DNA of 64,000 bases from Glycocaulis sp. (GCA_022565665.1 JAIUMI010000001.1:186001-250000); one strand, 5' to 3'. Numbered from the stretch's first letter, positions 51,802 to 63,833 are shown. A program made the numbers and translations. Notes: generated by a model not told the origin, from the sequence alone.

Positions 51802-54486
51802 CTACGCTGCCTGGCTGCCGCGCGCGGCACGGTCCAGCGCTGCAATCAGCCCGCCACGGTCGCTGGGCCGCATGATCGCGGCAAGGCTCGCCGTGCTGGC
51901 CGTAGCGGCGGTGTGCTCACCCACGCCAAGGCGTGGAACCTGTGTCCAGTAACCTTCCGAGCTCAACGTATCGAGCACGCCCGGATCGCCCACGATCGCG
52001 GCGTATTGCGCGCCCATCTGGGCGGCATCGCGCGCTTCATGGAGGCCGCTGACCACGGTCACGTCATAGCCGGCCGCCGCCAGCAGCGGTGCCATCATGC
52101 GCCGGGCGAAGGCATCGGGTTCGACCAGGAGGATGGAATGGCGTCCCGCCCGCGCCGGGCGCTGCGGCGCACCCGACCAGGCGCGCTCCATGTGCCAGGC
52201 AATATCCAGAACTTCGGTCGCGCGGCCCTTGATGATCGCCGAACCGATTACGCCGGGGCGCTCCGACCCCATCTGCAGGTCGAGGGTCTCTTCCACCACG
52301 TCGAGGATTTCCTCCACCGCAACACCGGCGGCCCTGCCCTCTTCGGAAAAGACAAGCACCGGATGACGGCCTTCGCGCTTGAACTCGTCCACGCCCGAGG
52401 CGTGGGCCAAAGGCAGGAGGCGTCCACGATACTGCACTACATGGCGCGCATCTGAGACCTCGATGGCCGAGGCTTCAAACTCCTCAAGGCGGGTGATCAG
52501 ACTCACCGGAACCGCCTTCACATCATCCTCGCCGGTGCGCACCAGAAGCAGGCGCTGACGGTCGGCAGCGGCGGCCTGCGCGCTGGCCTCATCTTCGCTG
52601 ACCACTTCCTCGCCGGAATGGGCAAGCTCGTTGGACAGGCCGTTCGGATCGAGAATGATGATGACCGAGCCATCGCCCAGCAGTGTCGCACCGGAGAAGA
52701 TGGAGATGTTGCGCAGCTGCGCGGAGAGCGGCTTGACGACAATCTCCTCGGTGTCGAGCACATCGTCGACCACCACGCCGAGCTTGCGGCCCGTCGCCTC
52801 GATCACCACCACATAGCCATTAAGCGTGCCATCACCGCTCTCGGCCTTGCCCAGCACACCATTGAGGCTGACCACGGGCAGGAGCCGGTTGCGCAGGCGG
52901 ATCATTTTTGCGCCATTCATCGACTCTACCGTATGGGCCGAACCCGGCCCGACGCGCAGAAGCTCGCGTACCGCCAGCTGGGGCAACGCAAAGCGCGCCT
53001 CACCCGACTTCACAATCAGCGCCGACACGATGGCCAGAGTGAGCGGAATCTTGATGGCGAAAGTCGTGCCCTTGCCAACCTCGGAGTGAAGGTCGATGGA
53101 GCCGCCAATCTGCTCGATATTGGTACGCACCACGTCCATGCCGACGCCGCGCCCGGAGAGGTTCGTCACCTTGGCGGCGGTGGAGAAGCCGGCGGCAAAG
53201 ATGAAACGCTGGATCTGCTGCTCGCTCATGGAGGCGAGCTCATCGGCCGTGGCCAGACCCTTCTCCATCGCCTTGGCGCGGATCTTCTCCGGATCGAGCC
53301 CGGCCCCGTCATCGGCGATCTTGATGATGATCGCCCCGCCCTCATGATAGGCCGACAGGCGGATCGTACCGGTTTCCGCCTTGCCGTTGGCCGCACGCAC
53401 ATCGGGCATCTCTACGCCGTGATCGGCGGAGTTGCGCACCATGTGGGTAAGCGGGTCCTTGATCAGTTCGAGCACCTGCCGGTCAAGCTCGGTATCCTCT
53501 CCCTCCATGATCAGGCGGATTTTCTTGCCCAGATCCTGCTGGGTATCGCGCACGATGCGCGGCAGCTTCTTCCACGCATCGCCCACGGGCTGCATGCGCG
53601 TCTTCATCACCCCGTCCTGCAGCTCGGCGGTTACCGAGGACAGGCGCTGGAGCGGGGTTTTCAGGGCAGAGTCCTCGGTATCACGCACGATCTGGTGCAG
53701 CTGGTTACGCGCCAGCACCAGTTCGGACACCGTGGTCATCAGGGTTTCGAGCACATCCACATTGACGCGGATGGTGGACTGGGTACGTACAGCCTCGCCC
53801 TTCGGCACGTCAGCCTTGTCCACAGCGGCAGCCGGCTGTGCCGGCGCGCCAGCAGGCGCGGGCACGGCGGGTGTTGCCATGGCAGGCTCGTCCGCGTCGT
53901 CATCCTCGTCGCCATCGTGGGCAGCTGCGCCTTCAGCCTCCTCCGGCCCCTCCGCCGCCATGAAAGCGGCTTCGAGATCGGCCAGTGACACCTCGCCCGG
54001 TCGCAAGGGGCGGCCAAGATCGGCGTCATACGCTTCCTCACCCTCGGCAGCCGCCTCCACGACAGGCTCCGGTTCAGGTTCGGGCGCCGGAGCAGGTGCA
54101 GGCGCTGCCTCGCCGGTCGCCATGGCTTCCAGAGCGCTGATCAGATCGCTGTCATCGCCTTCAGGCTCGCTGCCCGTTTCCTCAAGGCCGGCCAGTACCA
54201 GCTTGATGCGGTCAAGCGATTGCAGAACCAGCGTCACCGCTGCACTGTCAGCGGTCAGCGTGCCGTCGCGGAACTTGCCCAGCAGGGTTTCACCGGCATG
54301 GGCTATGGCCTCGAGCCGGGTCAGGCCCAGAAAACCGCACGTGCCCTTGATGGTGTGCAGAAGGCGGAAAATATTGTCGAGCGTGGCCCTGTCCGTGGGA
54401 TCGGACTCGAACTTCACCAGTTCGGAGTCGATTGTATCAAGGCTCTCGGCCGTCTCGGCCAGAAACTCGCCAATCAGTTCGTCCAT
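51802..54486 (-). CDS. cheA: Chemotaxis histidine kinase CheA with extra C-terminal domains
   Basis: CheA (894 residues from ATG 54486) phosphorylates CheY and CheB. Domains in order are HPt with H44 ('RLLHTIKGTCGFLG'), an acidic/alanine linker (about 110-235), a dimerisation helix ('METLMTTVSELVLARNQL'-like), the ATP-binding domain ('HMVRNSADHGVEMP', 'DDGAGLDPEKI', 'GRGVGMDVV') and a CheW domain. A second CheW-like domain follows (from 'RQRLLLVRTGEDDVKAVPV'), then a C-terminal receiver-like domain. That last domain lacks the usual lysine ('IMRPSDR') and has 'IVGDPG' where the phosphoaspartate would be, so it is probably inactive. An upstream ATG at 54558 is less likely. Confidence 0.94.
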   Translation of the reverse strand: MDELIGEFLAETAESLDTIDSELVKFESDPTDRATLDNIFRLLHTIKGTCGFLGLTRLEAIAHAGETLLGKFRDGTLTADSAAVTLVLQSLDRIKLVLAGLEETGSEPEGDDSDLISALEAMATGEAAPAPAPAPEPEPEPVVEAAAEGEEAYDADLGRPLRPGEVSLADLEAAFMAAEGPEEAEGAAAHDGDEDDDADEPAMATPAVPAPAGAPAQPAAAVDKADVPKGEAVRTQSTIRVNVDVLETLMTTVSELVLARNQLHQIVRDTEDSALKTPLQRLSSVTAELQDGVMKTRMQPVGDAWKKLPRIVRDTQQDLGKKIRLIMEGEDTELDRQVLELIKDPLTHMVRNSADHGVEMPDVRAANGKAETGTIRLSAYHEGGAIIIKIADDGAGLDPEKIRAKAMEKGLATADELASMSEQQIQRFIFAAGFSTAAKVTNLSGRGVGMDVVRTNIEQIGGSIDLHSEVGKGTTFAIKIPLTLAIVSALIVKSGEARFALPQLAVRELLRVGPGSAHTVESMNGAKMIRLRNRLLPVVSLNGVLGKAESGDGTLNGYVVVIEATGRKLGVVVDDVLDTEEIVVKPLSAQLRNISIFSGATLLGDGSVIIILDPNGLSNELAHSGEEVVSEDEASAQAAAADRQRLLLVRTGEDDVKAVPVSLITRLEEFEASAIEVSDARHVVQYRGRLLPLAHASGVDEFKREGRHPVLVFSEEGRAAGVAVEEILDVVEETLDLQMGSERPGVIGSAIIKGRATEVLDIAWHMERAWSGAPQRPARAGRHSILLVEPDAFARRMMAPLLAAAGYDVTVVSGLHEARDAAQMGAQYAAIVGDPGVLDTLSSEGYWTQVPRLGVGEHTAATASTASLAAIMRPSDRGGLIAALDRAARGSQAA

Positions 54487-54508
54487 GATCGCCAATCCCC
54501 TGATCGAA

Positions 54509-54529
54509 CAGGCCACAAAAAACGGCCTG
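54509..54529 (-). terminator. Hairpin between chpT and cheA
   Basis: CAGGCC and GGCCTG arms surround a loop rich in A (T on the reading strand). It lies in the chpT-cheA spacer and could end chpT transcription or reduce read-through into cheA. GGTTAACC, a CtrA-like half-site pair, lies at 54571-54578 upstream of cheA. Confidence 0.4.
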
Positions 54530-54602
54530 TGCGCACAATGCGCATCACAGGGGCACACTCACATGGCCACGGTTAACCAAAGGTTTGGCTGTTGGAATGT
54601 GC

Positions 54603-55271
54603 TTATGCCGCCACAGCGCTGGATTCCGGCGCGATCAGGGCGACGTATTCGATCCGCTCCTCTTCGACGCGCGCTTCGACACGCCCGCCATTCTCGCGGG
54701 CGATGAGTCCGGCGTAATAGGGCTGGATGGAGCGGCCATCATAACCGTCCTCGCCCGCCTTGCCCGCCAGGGCGTCGATATAGGCCGGGTCGATGCGTGC
54801 GCGTGGCCCCGCCGCCACGATGCGCAAGCGCGCACCCTGACCATCCCCGTTAGCCTCGATGGTCACCGTGCCGCCGCGCGGCACATTATCGACCGCCATC
54901 CAGATGAGGTTCAGAAGGACGCGCGCGGCCGGCTTGGACAGCCCGCCCTCCTTCGTCTTCCACACCAGTTCAGGCTTGGCGCTGGCGAACATGGCATTGG
55001 CGAGCTTGTGCATCTCGCTCATCTCGATAATGCCGGGCCGCGAGCCGCCCGCCCCGAAGGCAAGGCGGACAAATTCCAGCTTGGCATGGGCCTGGTCTGC
55101 CGCTGTACGGATCAGGTCGATCGCCTGATCGCGCATATCCGCAGCGTTCTCGTCATCTAGCACCGACAGGCCCGCGCCAAGCGCGGCAACCGGGCTGACA
55201 AGATCATGACAGAGCCGGGCGCTGAGAAGCGCGGCAAGCTCGCTGGCGGAGGGGGCGTGTTCAGTGCTCAT
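54603..55271 (-). CDS. chpT: Histidine phosphotransferase ChpT
   Basis: ChpT (222 residues) passes phosphate from CckA to CtrA and CpdR. It has a degenerate kinase shape: the phosphorylated histidine is H22 in 'LLSARLCHDLVSPVAAL', followed by a dimerisation hairpin, and the C-terminal ATPase-like domain ('VLLNLIWMAVDNVPRGGTVTI') lacks ATP motifs. The ATG at 55271 has AAGGA 8 bases upstream. It is on the same strand as the cheA operon. Confidence 0.92.
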   Translation of the reverse strand: MSTEHAPSASELAALLSARLCHDLVSPVAALGAGLSVLDDENAADMRDQAIDLIRTAADQAHAKLEFVRLAFGAGGSRPGIIEMSEMHKLANAMFASAKPELVWKTKEGGLSKPAARVLLNLIWMAVDNVPRGGTVTIEANGDGQGARLRIVAAGPRARIDPAYIDALAGKAGEDGYDGRSIQPYYAGLIARENGGRVEARVEEERIEYVALIAPESSAVAA

Positions 55272-55332
55272 GGAGCGAATCCTTAGCCGATTCTGGATCG
55301 GAAAAGGGTTAACGCGGATGCACCGCCTGCCG

Positions 55333-55554
55333 CTAGTCTTCTCCATCCACGTCGTCATAACCGCGCCGGGCAGAGTGAAACACCAGCCCCATAAGGCCGA
55401 CCGCGACCAGGAAGGTCAGCCCGGCCCCGAGCGCCAGCGCGACCCAGCCATGCGCGCCCATTTGCGTGTCGATACCGAGCCAGACCCGCCCGGAAACCAG
55501 CACGGCGCTGACCAGCATCACCCCGAGCACGGCAATCAGCAGAAAGGTTTTCAT
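55333..55554 (-). CDS. Small two-helix membrane protein
   Basis: A 73-residue protein with two membrane segments ('FLLIAVLGVMLVSAVLVSG' and 'GWVALALGAGLTFLVAVGLMGLVF') and a charged C-terminus. GGAG precedes the ATG at 55554. No family is recognised. It lies upstream of chpT on the same strand, 60 bp apart, and may be in that transcript. Confidence 0.65.
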   Translation of the reverse strand: MKTFLLIAVLGVMLVSAVLVSGRVWLGIDTQMGAHGWVALALGAGLTFLVAVGLMGLVFHSARRGYDDVDGED

Positions 55555-55598
55555 GACGTTTCTCCGCTTCGTGCTCATGGTGAACACAATATGTTGGG

Positions 55599-55614
55599 TT
55601 AAGGGCGATGTTAA
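55599..55614. promoter_or_regulatory. TTAA-N8-TTAA palindromic CtrA-like site
   Basis: TTAA (55599-55602) and TTAA (55611-55614) lie within GGGTTAA and TTAACC arms, so the site is an inverted repeat. The spacing of 8 is one more than the CtrA consensus. It lies between the small membrane protein and an M23 peptidase gene and could serve either. Confidence 0.35.
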
Positions 55615-55799
55615 CCAGTCCGGTATGACACATGCCCCTTGGCAAGTTGATTCGAGCTTGTCAGTGTATGTGCCGGTCCGGGACGTTCCGGGGCAGATGG
55701 CAGGATGTCACGGGGGGTGACAGATGGCCCGCATCTTGCCTCGGCTGGACCTGCGGCAATGAACAACACCGACCGCGCGGGAAGAGGGAATTTAATCGC

Positions 55800-57275
55800 A
55801 TGTCCGGCTTCGACGTCCGCCTCGCTGACGCCCGCCGCTCACGTGCGCTGATATTTTTCGGCACGCTGACCGTGGCGCTCCTGCTGATCGCAGGGCTGTT
55901 GATCACCCGAACCCTGTCGGGGACCGTTTCCAGCGCGGCGGCGGATGACAGCGCGCCCCATCGCGGTGCCGGTGCGGCCATCATGGCCGAGGCGGCGGTG
56001 GAAGAGAGCTTCACCCTTGAAGACATGGTGATGGCCGAACATGCCGTCTTCGCCGACTGCTTTGACTGCCCGGTCCTGACCGCTGCCGAAGTGACGGTGC
56101 GTCCAGGCCAGACCTTTGCCAGCGTGCTCGCCGATGCCGGGGCCAGCCGCGTGGATGCCGCGCGCGCCATCGCCGCGCTCGACCCGATCTACCCGGCGCG
56201 CTCGCTGCGCGCAGGCCAGCGCCTGAACGTCTTCTTCGAGCGCAGCCCGATCCAGCAGGCCAGCGCCAGCGATGAGAGCGAGATAACCCTGACCGGCATC
56301 TCCTTCCGCCCGGACTCCGAACGCACCATCACCGTGGCGCGCAGCAATGATGGCCGCTACCGCACCCGCGAAGCCGTCATGACGCTGGAACGCGAGATCG
56401 TGCGCGCACGCGGCGAGATCAGCTCCAACTTCTACTCCGCGGCCCTCAATGCGGGCGCAACCGACCGGATCGTCAACGACATGGCGCTGGTGCTCGGCCA
56501 CTCGGTGGACTTCCGCACCATCCGCTATGGCGACACGTTCGACATCGTGTTCGAGCGCTACACCAACCGTTCCGGCGAGGTGATCCGCACCGGACGCATC
56601 CTCTACATGACCTTCAATGGCCGCGGCCGTCCGCTGGAATATTTCCGCTTTGAAGCGCCCGATGGCGATATCGGCTATTACACCGGCGAAGGCGAAAGCG
56701 CGGCGCGCCTGCTGATGAAAATGCCGATCAATGGCGCGCGTATCTCCAGCGGTTTCGGCATGCGCTTCCATCCGATCCGGCGCACCAACCGGCCCCATAA
56801 CGGCACCGATTTCGCCGCCCCGACCGGCACACCCATCTATGCTGCCGGCAATGGCACGATCGAGCGTGCGGACTGGTTCGGCTCGTTCGGCAATTATATC
56901 CGCATCCGCCACGCCAATGGCTATCAGACCGTCTACGCCCATCTGAACGGATTTGCCCGCGGCATCCGCGCCGGCACCCGCGTCACCCAAGGCCAGACCA
57001 TCGGCTATGTCGGCACAACGGGTGCCTCCACCGGCCCGCACCTGCACTATGAGGTGCACCTCAATGGCCGTCCGCTCAATCCGATGAGCCTTGACCTGCC
57101 CACGGGGCGCCGTCTTGAGAGCAATGAGCTGAACCTGTTCCGCACCGAGCGGGACCGGATCATCGCCCTGCGCGATCAGGCCCCGGCCGCCATCAGCGAG
57201 GCCGAGCCCGCCCTGGTTGCCCAGCGCCGCGATGGCCGCAATGTCAGCGGCTCATCGACCAGCGCCACGCCGTAG
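55800..57275 (+). CDS. M23 family peptidoglycan metallopeptidase
   Basis: A 491-residue membrane-anchored or secreted endopeptidase. It has an N-terminal helix ('ALIFFGTLTVALLLIAGLLIT'), an OapA/LysM-like region ('VTVRPGQTFASVLADAGAS', 'RSLRAGQRLNVFFE'), and a complete C-terminal LytM domain: 'RPHNGTDFAAPTGTP', 'VYAHLNG' and 'GPHLHYEVHLNGRPLNP'. All zinc and catalytic histidines are present. It cleaves peptidoglycan cross-links during growth or division. ATG 55800 starts the conserved sequence. GANTC and TTAA motifs upstream hint at cell-cycle control. Confidence 0.9.
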   Translation: MSGFDVRLADARRSRALIFFGTLTVALLLIAGLLITRTLSGTVSSAAADDSAPHRGAGAAIMAEAAVEESFTLEDMVMAEHAVFADCFDCPVLTAAEVTVRPGQTFASVLADAGASRVDAARAIAALDPIYPARSLRAGQRLNVFFERSPIQQASASDESEITLTGISFRPDSERTITVARSNDGRYRTREAVMTLEREIVRARGEISSNFYSAALNAGATDRIVNDMALVLGHSVDFRTIRYGDTFDIVFERYTNRSGEVIRTGRILYMTFNGRGRPLEYFRFEAPDGDIGYYTGEGESAARLLMKMPINGARISSGFGMRFHPIRRTNRPHNGTDFAAPTGTPIYAAGNGTIERADWFGSFGNYIRIRHANGYQTVYAHLNGFARGIRAGTRVTQGQTIGYVGTTGASTGPHLHYEVHLNGRPLNPMSLDLPTGRRLESNELNLFRTERDRIIALRDQAPAAISEAEPALVAQRRDGRNVSGSSTSATP

Positions 57276-57308
57276 GGGCGGCCAGTCTTATCTCAACCCT
57301 CTTGTTTT

Positions 57309-57361
57309 ACCGGCGCAAGCCGGTGCCCAGCCTTGTTGCTGGACCCCGACTTTCGTCGGGG
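57309..57361. repeat. Two-hairpin intergenic element between convergent genes
   Basis: ACCGGC-GCAA-GCCGGT (57309-57324) and CCCCGAC-TTTC-GTCGGGG (57344-57361) are two perfect hairpins between the M23 and clpB gene ends. TTTT precedes the first. They look like REP-type hairpins and may end transcription in both directions. Confidence 0.6.
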
Positions 57362-57388
57362 AAACGATGGGAAAGAGGTGCACGCGCC

Positions 57389-60007
<2,619 letters not shown>

Positions 60008-60099
60008 ATGCTCAGGTCTCCTGAAAAAGAGCAGCGAGACAAGGGGTTAAACGGATGCTGCTCCCTAAGAGACACAGCCCGCCATCCCTGATGTGTTGC

Positions 60100-60128
60100 A
60101 TATGGGTGTGTCCCCGACACCACACAAG
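60100..60128 (-). promoter_or_regulatory. Heat-shock (RpoH)-type promoter of clpB
   Basis: On the minus strand CTTG (60128-60125) and CCCATAT (60106-60100) resemble the sigma-32 elements CTTGAAA and CCCCATnT. The gap fits the 13-17 bp range when the full minus-35 is counted. It lies about 90 bp before the clpB ATG. Confidence 0.55.
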
Positions 60129-60150
60129 TTGGGCCGGGCATTTTTGTGGA

Positions 60151-60169
60151 AGGGGGCAAACAGCCCCCT
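60151..60169. terminator. Hairpin between DUF4167 and clpB
   Basis: AGGGGGC and GCCCCCT arms with loop AAACA form a strong stem 38 bp after the DUF4167 stop. The following T-run on the minus strand is missing, so it may be an attenuating hairpin. Confidence 0.45.
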
Positions 60170-60206
60170 CCCCGATATCACCAGACATCAGGCAAAAGCC
60201 CGACTA

Positions 60207-60860
60207 TCAGGCCGCGTCGGCATCCCCGGAGGAGGCATCGAGCGCAGCTTCCGCCTCTGCATCTCGGGTGCGGCGCGGACGGCGGGTGCGGGCCGGCTTG
60301 GCTTCCGTCTCGGGCTGCTCGCCTTCGCCGGACGATACCTCGGCCCGGGCTTCCGAACCCGGATCGACCATGCGCAGCGGATCAGAGCCATTATCGGCAT
60401 TGTCCGAGCGCCGCGGACGGCGCTGGCGGCGCTGACGCCCGCCCTCATTGCCATCGGCGTTCTCGCTCGCGGCTTCGCCTTCCTCGCCCTGGGCATCCCC
60501 ATTGGAGCTGCGGGCCTGACGGCGCTCGTCCTGACGGTTGTCACGGCGCTCGCCGCGGCCATTGTGCTGGCCGGCCTGACGCTCATCGGGCTGATCGCCG
60601 CTATCGCCGTCATCGCTGTTGTCACGCTCTTCGCGGCGCGGCTGGGTGGCCTGCACGATGCGGAAATAATGCTCGGCGTGCTGGTAGTAATTCTCCGCCA
60701 TGATGCGGTCGCCCGAAGAGGACGCATCACGCGCAAGCTGGAGGTATTTTTCATAAATATGGGCCGCATTGCCCCGGATCTTCACGTCCGGGCCATTGCT
60801 TTCGAAATTGCGATTGCCCTGATTGTTGGGCTTACGCCCCCGTCCACGTTGACGCTTCAT
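60207..60860 (-). CDS. DUF4167 domain protein
   Basis: A 217-residue alphaproteobacterial protein. The N-terminal DUF4167 core (about 1-75) is 'NFESNGPDVKIRGNAAHIYEKYLQLARDASSSGDRIMAENYYQHAEHYFRIV'. The rest is low-complexity, very rich in arginine, aspartate, glutamate and glutamine, and likely disordered and able to bind RNA or DNA. Function is not established. Confidence 0.88.
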   Translation of the reverse strand: MKRQRGRGRKPNNQGNRNFESNGPDVKIRGNAAHIYEKYLQLARDASSSGDRIMAENYYQHAEHYFRIVQATQPRREERDNSDDGDSGDQPDERQAGQHNGRGERRDNRQDERRQARSSNGDAQGEEGEAASENADGNEGGRQRRQRRPRRSDNADNGSDPLRMVDPGSEARAEVSSGEGEQPETEAKPARTRRPRRTRDAEAEAALDASSGDADAA

Positions 60861-61067
60861 AGTATCTCACTTGATCCTGTTTCTGACAGGTACCGCCGGA
60901 TCATCCCGGCACGGCGCGGCCTTGCGCAAGCGGCCCGATGCACCCAAAACAATGTGCGATCTGCCAGTAGTCGAACAAAAGCCGGTTATATCAGCAGGCT
61001 TGCCCCGTCTTCATAGTCACAGCCCCGTCCGGGCGCGCCACAAAAGCTGAATGGGCACAAACTAGAC

Positions 61068-61940
61068 TCATCCGCGTCCGGTTTCCAAGTCTTTTTCAGT
61101 TGCACTGCAAAAGACCACCCGGTCGCGCGCCGAAAGATCAGGAATGATCCGTGCGCGTTCAAGCCCCGCCCCGCGCGCCAGCGCCAGAACGGCCTTGCCC
61201 TGATCATGGCCGATCTCGAAGAGCGCCGCGCCGTCTGGTGCCAGCAGGCGTCGCGCCTCCGCGAAGAGATGCACATAGGGCTCGAGCCCGCCTTCCCCGC
61301 CATCAAGCGCGATACGCGGCTCGAAATCGCGCACTTCCGGCTCCAGCGTCTCGATGACTTCCGGCGCGATATAGGGCGGGTTGGAGACGATGATATCAAA
61401 CGGACCCTCCATTCCGTCCGCCCAGCTTGTTTCGACGAAGCGGATGCGGCTCTCCAGCCCATTGCGCGCCGCATTCGTCTTTGCGATGTCCAGCGCAGCG
61501 GCACAGATGTCCGTGGCGATGGCAGTAGCGTTCGGCAGCTCACTTAGAAGCGCCAGCGCAATCGCGCCGGAGCCGGTGGCGATGTCCAAAATGCGCAAGG
61601 ACGCGGTGCGGTCCGGCAGGGAGGCGAGCGCCGCTTCCACGACCGTCTCGGTATCGCTGCGCGGGGTGAGCACATCGCGCGTGACGATCAGGTCCAGCGT
61701 CCAGAACCCCACCGATCCGATGATCTGGGAGAGCGGCTCGCGCGCCGCGCGGCGGGTGATCATTGCCTCGAAACGCGCCGCCTCTGCCTCGCTCAAGACC
61801 GCTTCGCCGCGCGCGATGAGCCCTGCCGCATCCTGCCCCAGCGCATGACGCAGAAGCGCCCGTGCATCCTCGCGCGCATCCTCAATACCTGCCGCTTCAA
61901 GGCGGGCTGTGGCGGCTTTGAGCAGGGTGGAGGGAGTCAT
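61068..61940 (-). CDS. prmC: Release factor glutamine methyltransferase PrmC
   Basis: PrmC (HemK, 290 residues) methylates the glutamine of the GGQ motif in release factors. The SAM-binding motif is 'ILDIATGSGAIALALLSEL', and the catalytic N-P-P-Y is in 'FDIIVSNPPYIAPEV'. ATG 61940 starts the conserved region; an upstream in-frame start at 61970 would include repeat sequence. Its target gene prfA is just upstream, as in many bacteria, but 220 bp of repeat DNA separate them. Confidence 0.94.
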   Translation of the reverse strand: MTPSTLLKAATARLEAAGIEDAREDARALLRHALGQDAAGLIARGEAVLSEAEAARFEAMITRRAAREPLSQIIGSVGFWTLDLIVTRDVLTPRSDTETVVEAALASLPDRTASLRILDIATGSGAIALALLSELPNATAIATDICAAALDIAKTNAARNGLESRIRFVETSWADGMEGPFDIIVSNPPYIAPEVIETLEPEVRDFEPRIALDGGEGGLEPYVHLFAEARRLLAPDGAALFEIGHDQGKAVLALARGAGLERARIIPDLSARDRVVFCSATEKDLETGRG

Positions 61941-61959
61941 GGTGTTGGTCTCTATGGTT

Positions 61960-62035
61960 CCGCAACGCATCCGCGTTGCGATGTTCCGCGCATTGGCGCG
62001 GGCGGCCGTTCGGCCTAGTGCCCCCTGACGGGGGC
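61960..62035. repeat. Mosaic palindromic element C, 76-bp module
   Basis: This 76-bp segment is 71/76 identical to the reverse complement of 44204-44279. It contains the perfect hairpin CGCAACGC-ATCC-GCGTTGCG (61961-61980), GGCCG-TT-CGGCC and GCCCCC-TGAC-GGGGGC. It sits between prfA and prmC, with the prmC ATG only 20 bp away. Confidence 0.75.
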
Positions 62036-62047
62036 GGAAGGGCTCCC

Positions 62048-62156
62048 CGGCGCGCAGTGCCGCAAGCGCGATCCCCGATCAAGTCGGGGACAGGCCTTTG
62101 CGCCCGCAGCGTGAGCGAGGAGCGACGCACGGATGTGCGCAGCATCAAAGAAAACC
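62048..62156. repeat. Mosaic element C, further modules and terminal motif
   Basis: 62048-62071 matches 30529-30552 in 23 of 24 positions. TCCCCGA and TCGGGGA arms at about 62073-62091 form another hairpin. 62140-62156 (CAGCATCAAAGAAAACC) resembles the terminal motif of elements B and D. It ends five bases before the prfA stop. Confidence 0.6.
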
Positions 62157-62160
62157 ACCC

Positions 62161-63234
62161 CTAACCGTCATCCATGGCGGCAAGGCGGGCGGCCTGATCC
62201 TCGGCGAGTAGCGCGTCGATCACCTCGTGCAGCGCCTCGCCGGAGACGATCTCGGGCAGCTTGTAGAGGGTGAGATTGATGCGGTGATCGGTCACCCGCC
62301 CCTGCGGGTAATTATAGGTACGGATACGCTCGGACCGGTCGCCGGAACCAACCTGGCCCTTGCGTTCAGCGGCACGCGCCGCCTCCTTTTCGCTGCGTTC
62401 TTTCTCATAGAGCTTGGTCTTGAGCACCTGCATGGCGATGGCGCGGTTCTGGTGCTGGGATTTTTCCTGGCTGATCACCACGATGCCGGTGGGCAGGTGC
62501 GTCATGCGCACGGCGCTGTCGGTCTTGTTGACGTGCTGACCGCCTGCGCCCGAGGCGCGCATGGTATCGATGCGGATATCCTCATCGCGGATCACGATGT
62601 CGACATTCTCCGGGGCTGGCAGCACGGCCACGGTAGCCGCGCTAGTGTGGATGCGTCCGCCCGCTTCGGTTTCCGGCACGCGCTGCACACGGTGTACCCC
62701 GGATTCAAATTTCAGCTTGCCGAACACGCCCGCGCCCGTGACCGAGGCGATGATCTCCTTGTATCCGCCGACCTCAGATTCGCTGGCGGAGATCACCTCC
62801 ACCTTCCAGCCCTGCTTGGCGGCGTGGCGCTGATACATGTTGAAGAGATCGCCCGCGAACAGCGCAGCCTCGTCCCCGCCGGTGCCGGCGCGGATTTCCA
62901 GCACGATATTGGCCTCGTCATCCTCGTCCTTCGGCAGGAGGAGAAGCTGCAGCTCGCGTTCCAGAAGCGGGATGCGTTCTTTGAGCTCCGCGCGCTCTTC
63001 CTGCGCCAGCTCGGCCATGTCCCTGTCACCGCCCTCGGCGATGATGGCCTCGGCCTCGGCCAGCCCGGCGCGTACCGATTTCAGCTCACGCGCCTTTTCG
63101 GTGACCTCTTTGAGCTCGGAGTGTTCGCGCGAGAGCTTTACGATCTCCTCGCCATCGCTGGCTGCGCCAAGGCGCGCCTCGATCTGGTCGAAGCGGTCGA
63201 GAATCTGGTCGAGTTTCTGGTCAGGTAATCGCAT
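62161..63234 (-). CDS. prfA: Peptide chain release factor 1
   Basis: RF1 (357 residues) releases peptides at UAA and UAG. The catalytic GGQ lies in '[19 protein letters not shown]' and the codon-recognition domain before it ('[40 protein letters not shown]', with P-E-T-like tripeptide). The downstream 'LPTGIVV' block and C-terminal helix are normal. prmC follows on the same strand after the repeat. Confidence 0.96.
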   Translation of the reverse strand: MRLPDQKLDQILDRFDQIEARLGAASDGEEIVKLSREHSELKEVTEKARELKSVRAGLAEAEAIIAEGGDRDMAELAQEERAELKERIPLLERELQLLLLPKDEDDEANIVLEIRAGTGGDEAALFAGDLFNMYQRHAAKQGWKVEVISASESEVGGYKEIIASVTGAGVFGKLKFESGVHRVQRVPETEAGGRIHTSAATVAVLPAPENVDIVIRDEDIRIDTMRASGAGGQHVNKTDSAVRMTHLPTGIVVISQEKSQHQNRAIAMQVLKTKLYEKERSEKEAARAAERKGQVGSGDRSERIRTYNYPQGRVTDHRINLTLYKLPEIVSGEALHEVIDALLAEDQAARLAAMDDG

Positions 63235-63251
63235 GGGGCAGCCGATACACC

Positions 63252-63833
63252 CTACATGCGCGCGCGTTCAAGCGAGGGAATCACGCCGGGATGGTGATAG
63301 ACGGCCATCCGGGCGAGCACATTGGCTGGATCGGAGCCGGAAATCAGCATGGCGCGGTGGCGGTCCTGAATGAAGCCATCGCCCTGCATCCGGTCCAGAA
63401 ACGCGAGCAGGCCATCATAATAGCCGGCCACATTGATGAGGCCGACGGGCTTCACATGGCGGCCAAGCTGGCTCCATGTCCAGATCTCGAACAATTCCTC
63501 CATCGTGCCAATGCCACCGGGCAAGGCGATGAAACCATCGGCCTCGTCGGCCATTACCTGCTTGCGCTCATGCATGGAGGCGACAACGCGCATGTCAGAG
63601 ACGCGCGGATGGGCAATCTCGCGGTGATGGAGAAAATCGGGAATGACGCCGGTCACCGCGCCGCCGGCTTCCACCGCCGCATCGGCGAGTATCCCCATCA
63701 GCCCCACCTGACCGCCGCCATAGACAAGGCGCAGACCCTCACGGGCGAGATGGGTGCCAAGCGCGGCCGCGGCTTTGGCGTATTCGGGGGCGGCACCGGG
63801 ATTGGACCCGCAGTAGACACAGACAGATTGCAT
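63252..63833 (-). CDS. LOG family protein (nucleotide phosphoribohydrolase type)
   Basis: A 193-residue protein of the LOG / TIGR00730 family, related to enzymes that release cytokinin bases from nucleotide precursors or hydrolyse purine monophosphates. The signature '[22 protein letters not shown]' (PGGxGTxxE) is complete, and '[16 protein letters not shown]' binds phosphate. 17 bp separate its stop from the prfA start. Confidence 0.93.
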   Translation of the reverse strand: MQSVCVYCGSNPGAAPEYAKAAAALGTHLAREGLRLVYGGGQVGLMGILADAAVEAGGAVTGVIPDFLHHREIAHPRVSDMRVVASMHERKQVMADEADGFIALPGGIGTMEELFEIWTWSQLGRHVKPVGLINVAGYYDGLLAFLDRMQGDGFIQDRHRAMLISGSDPANVLARMAVYHHPGVIPSLERARM

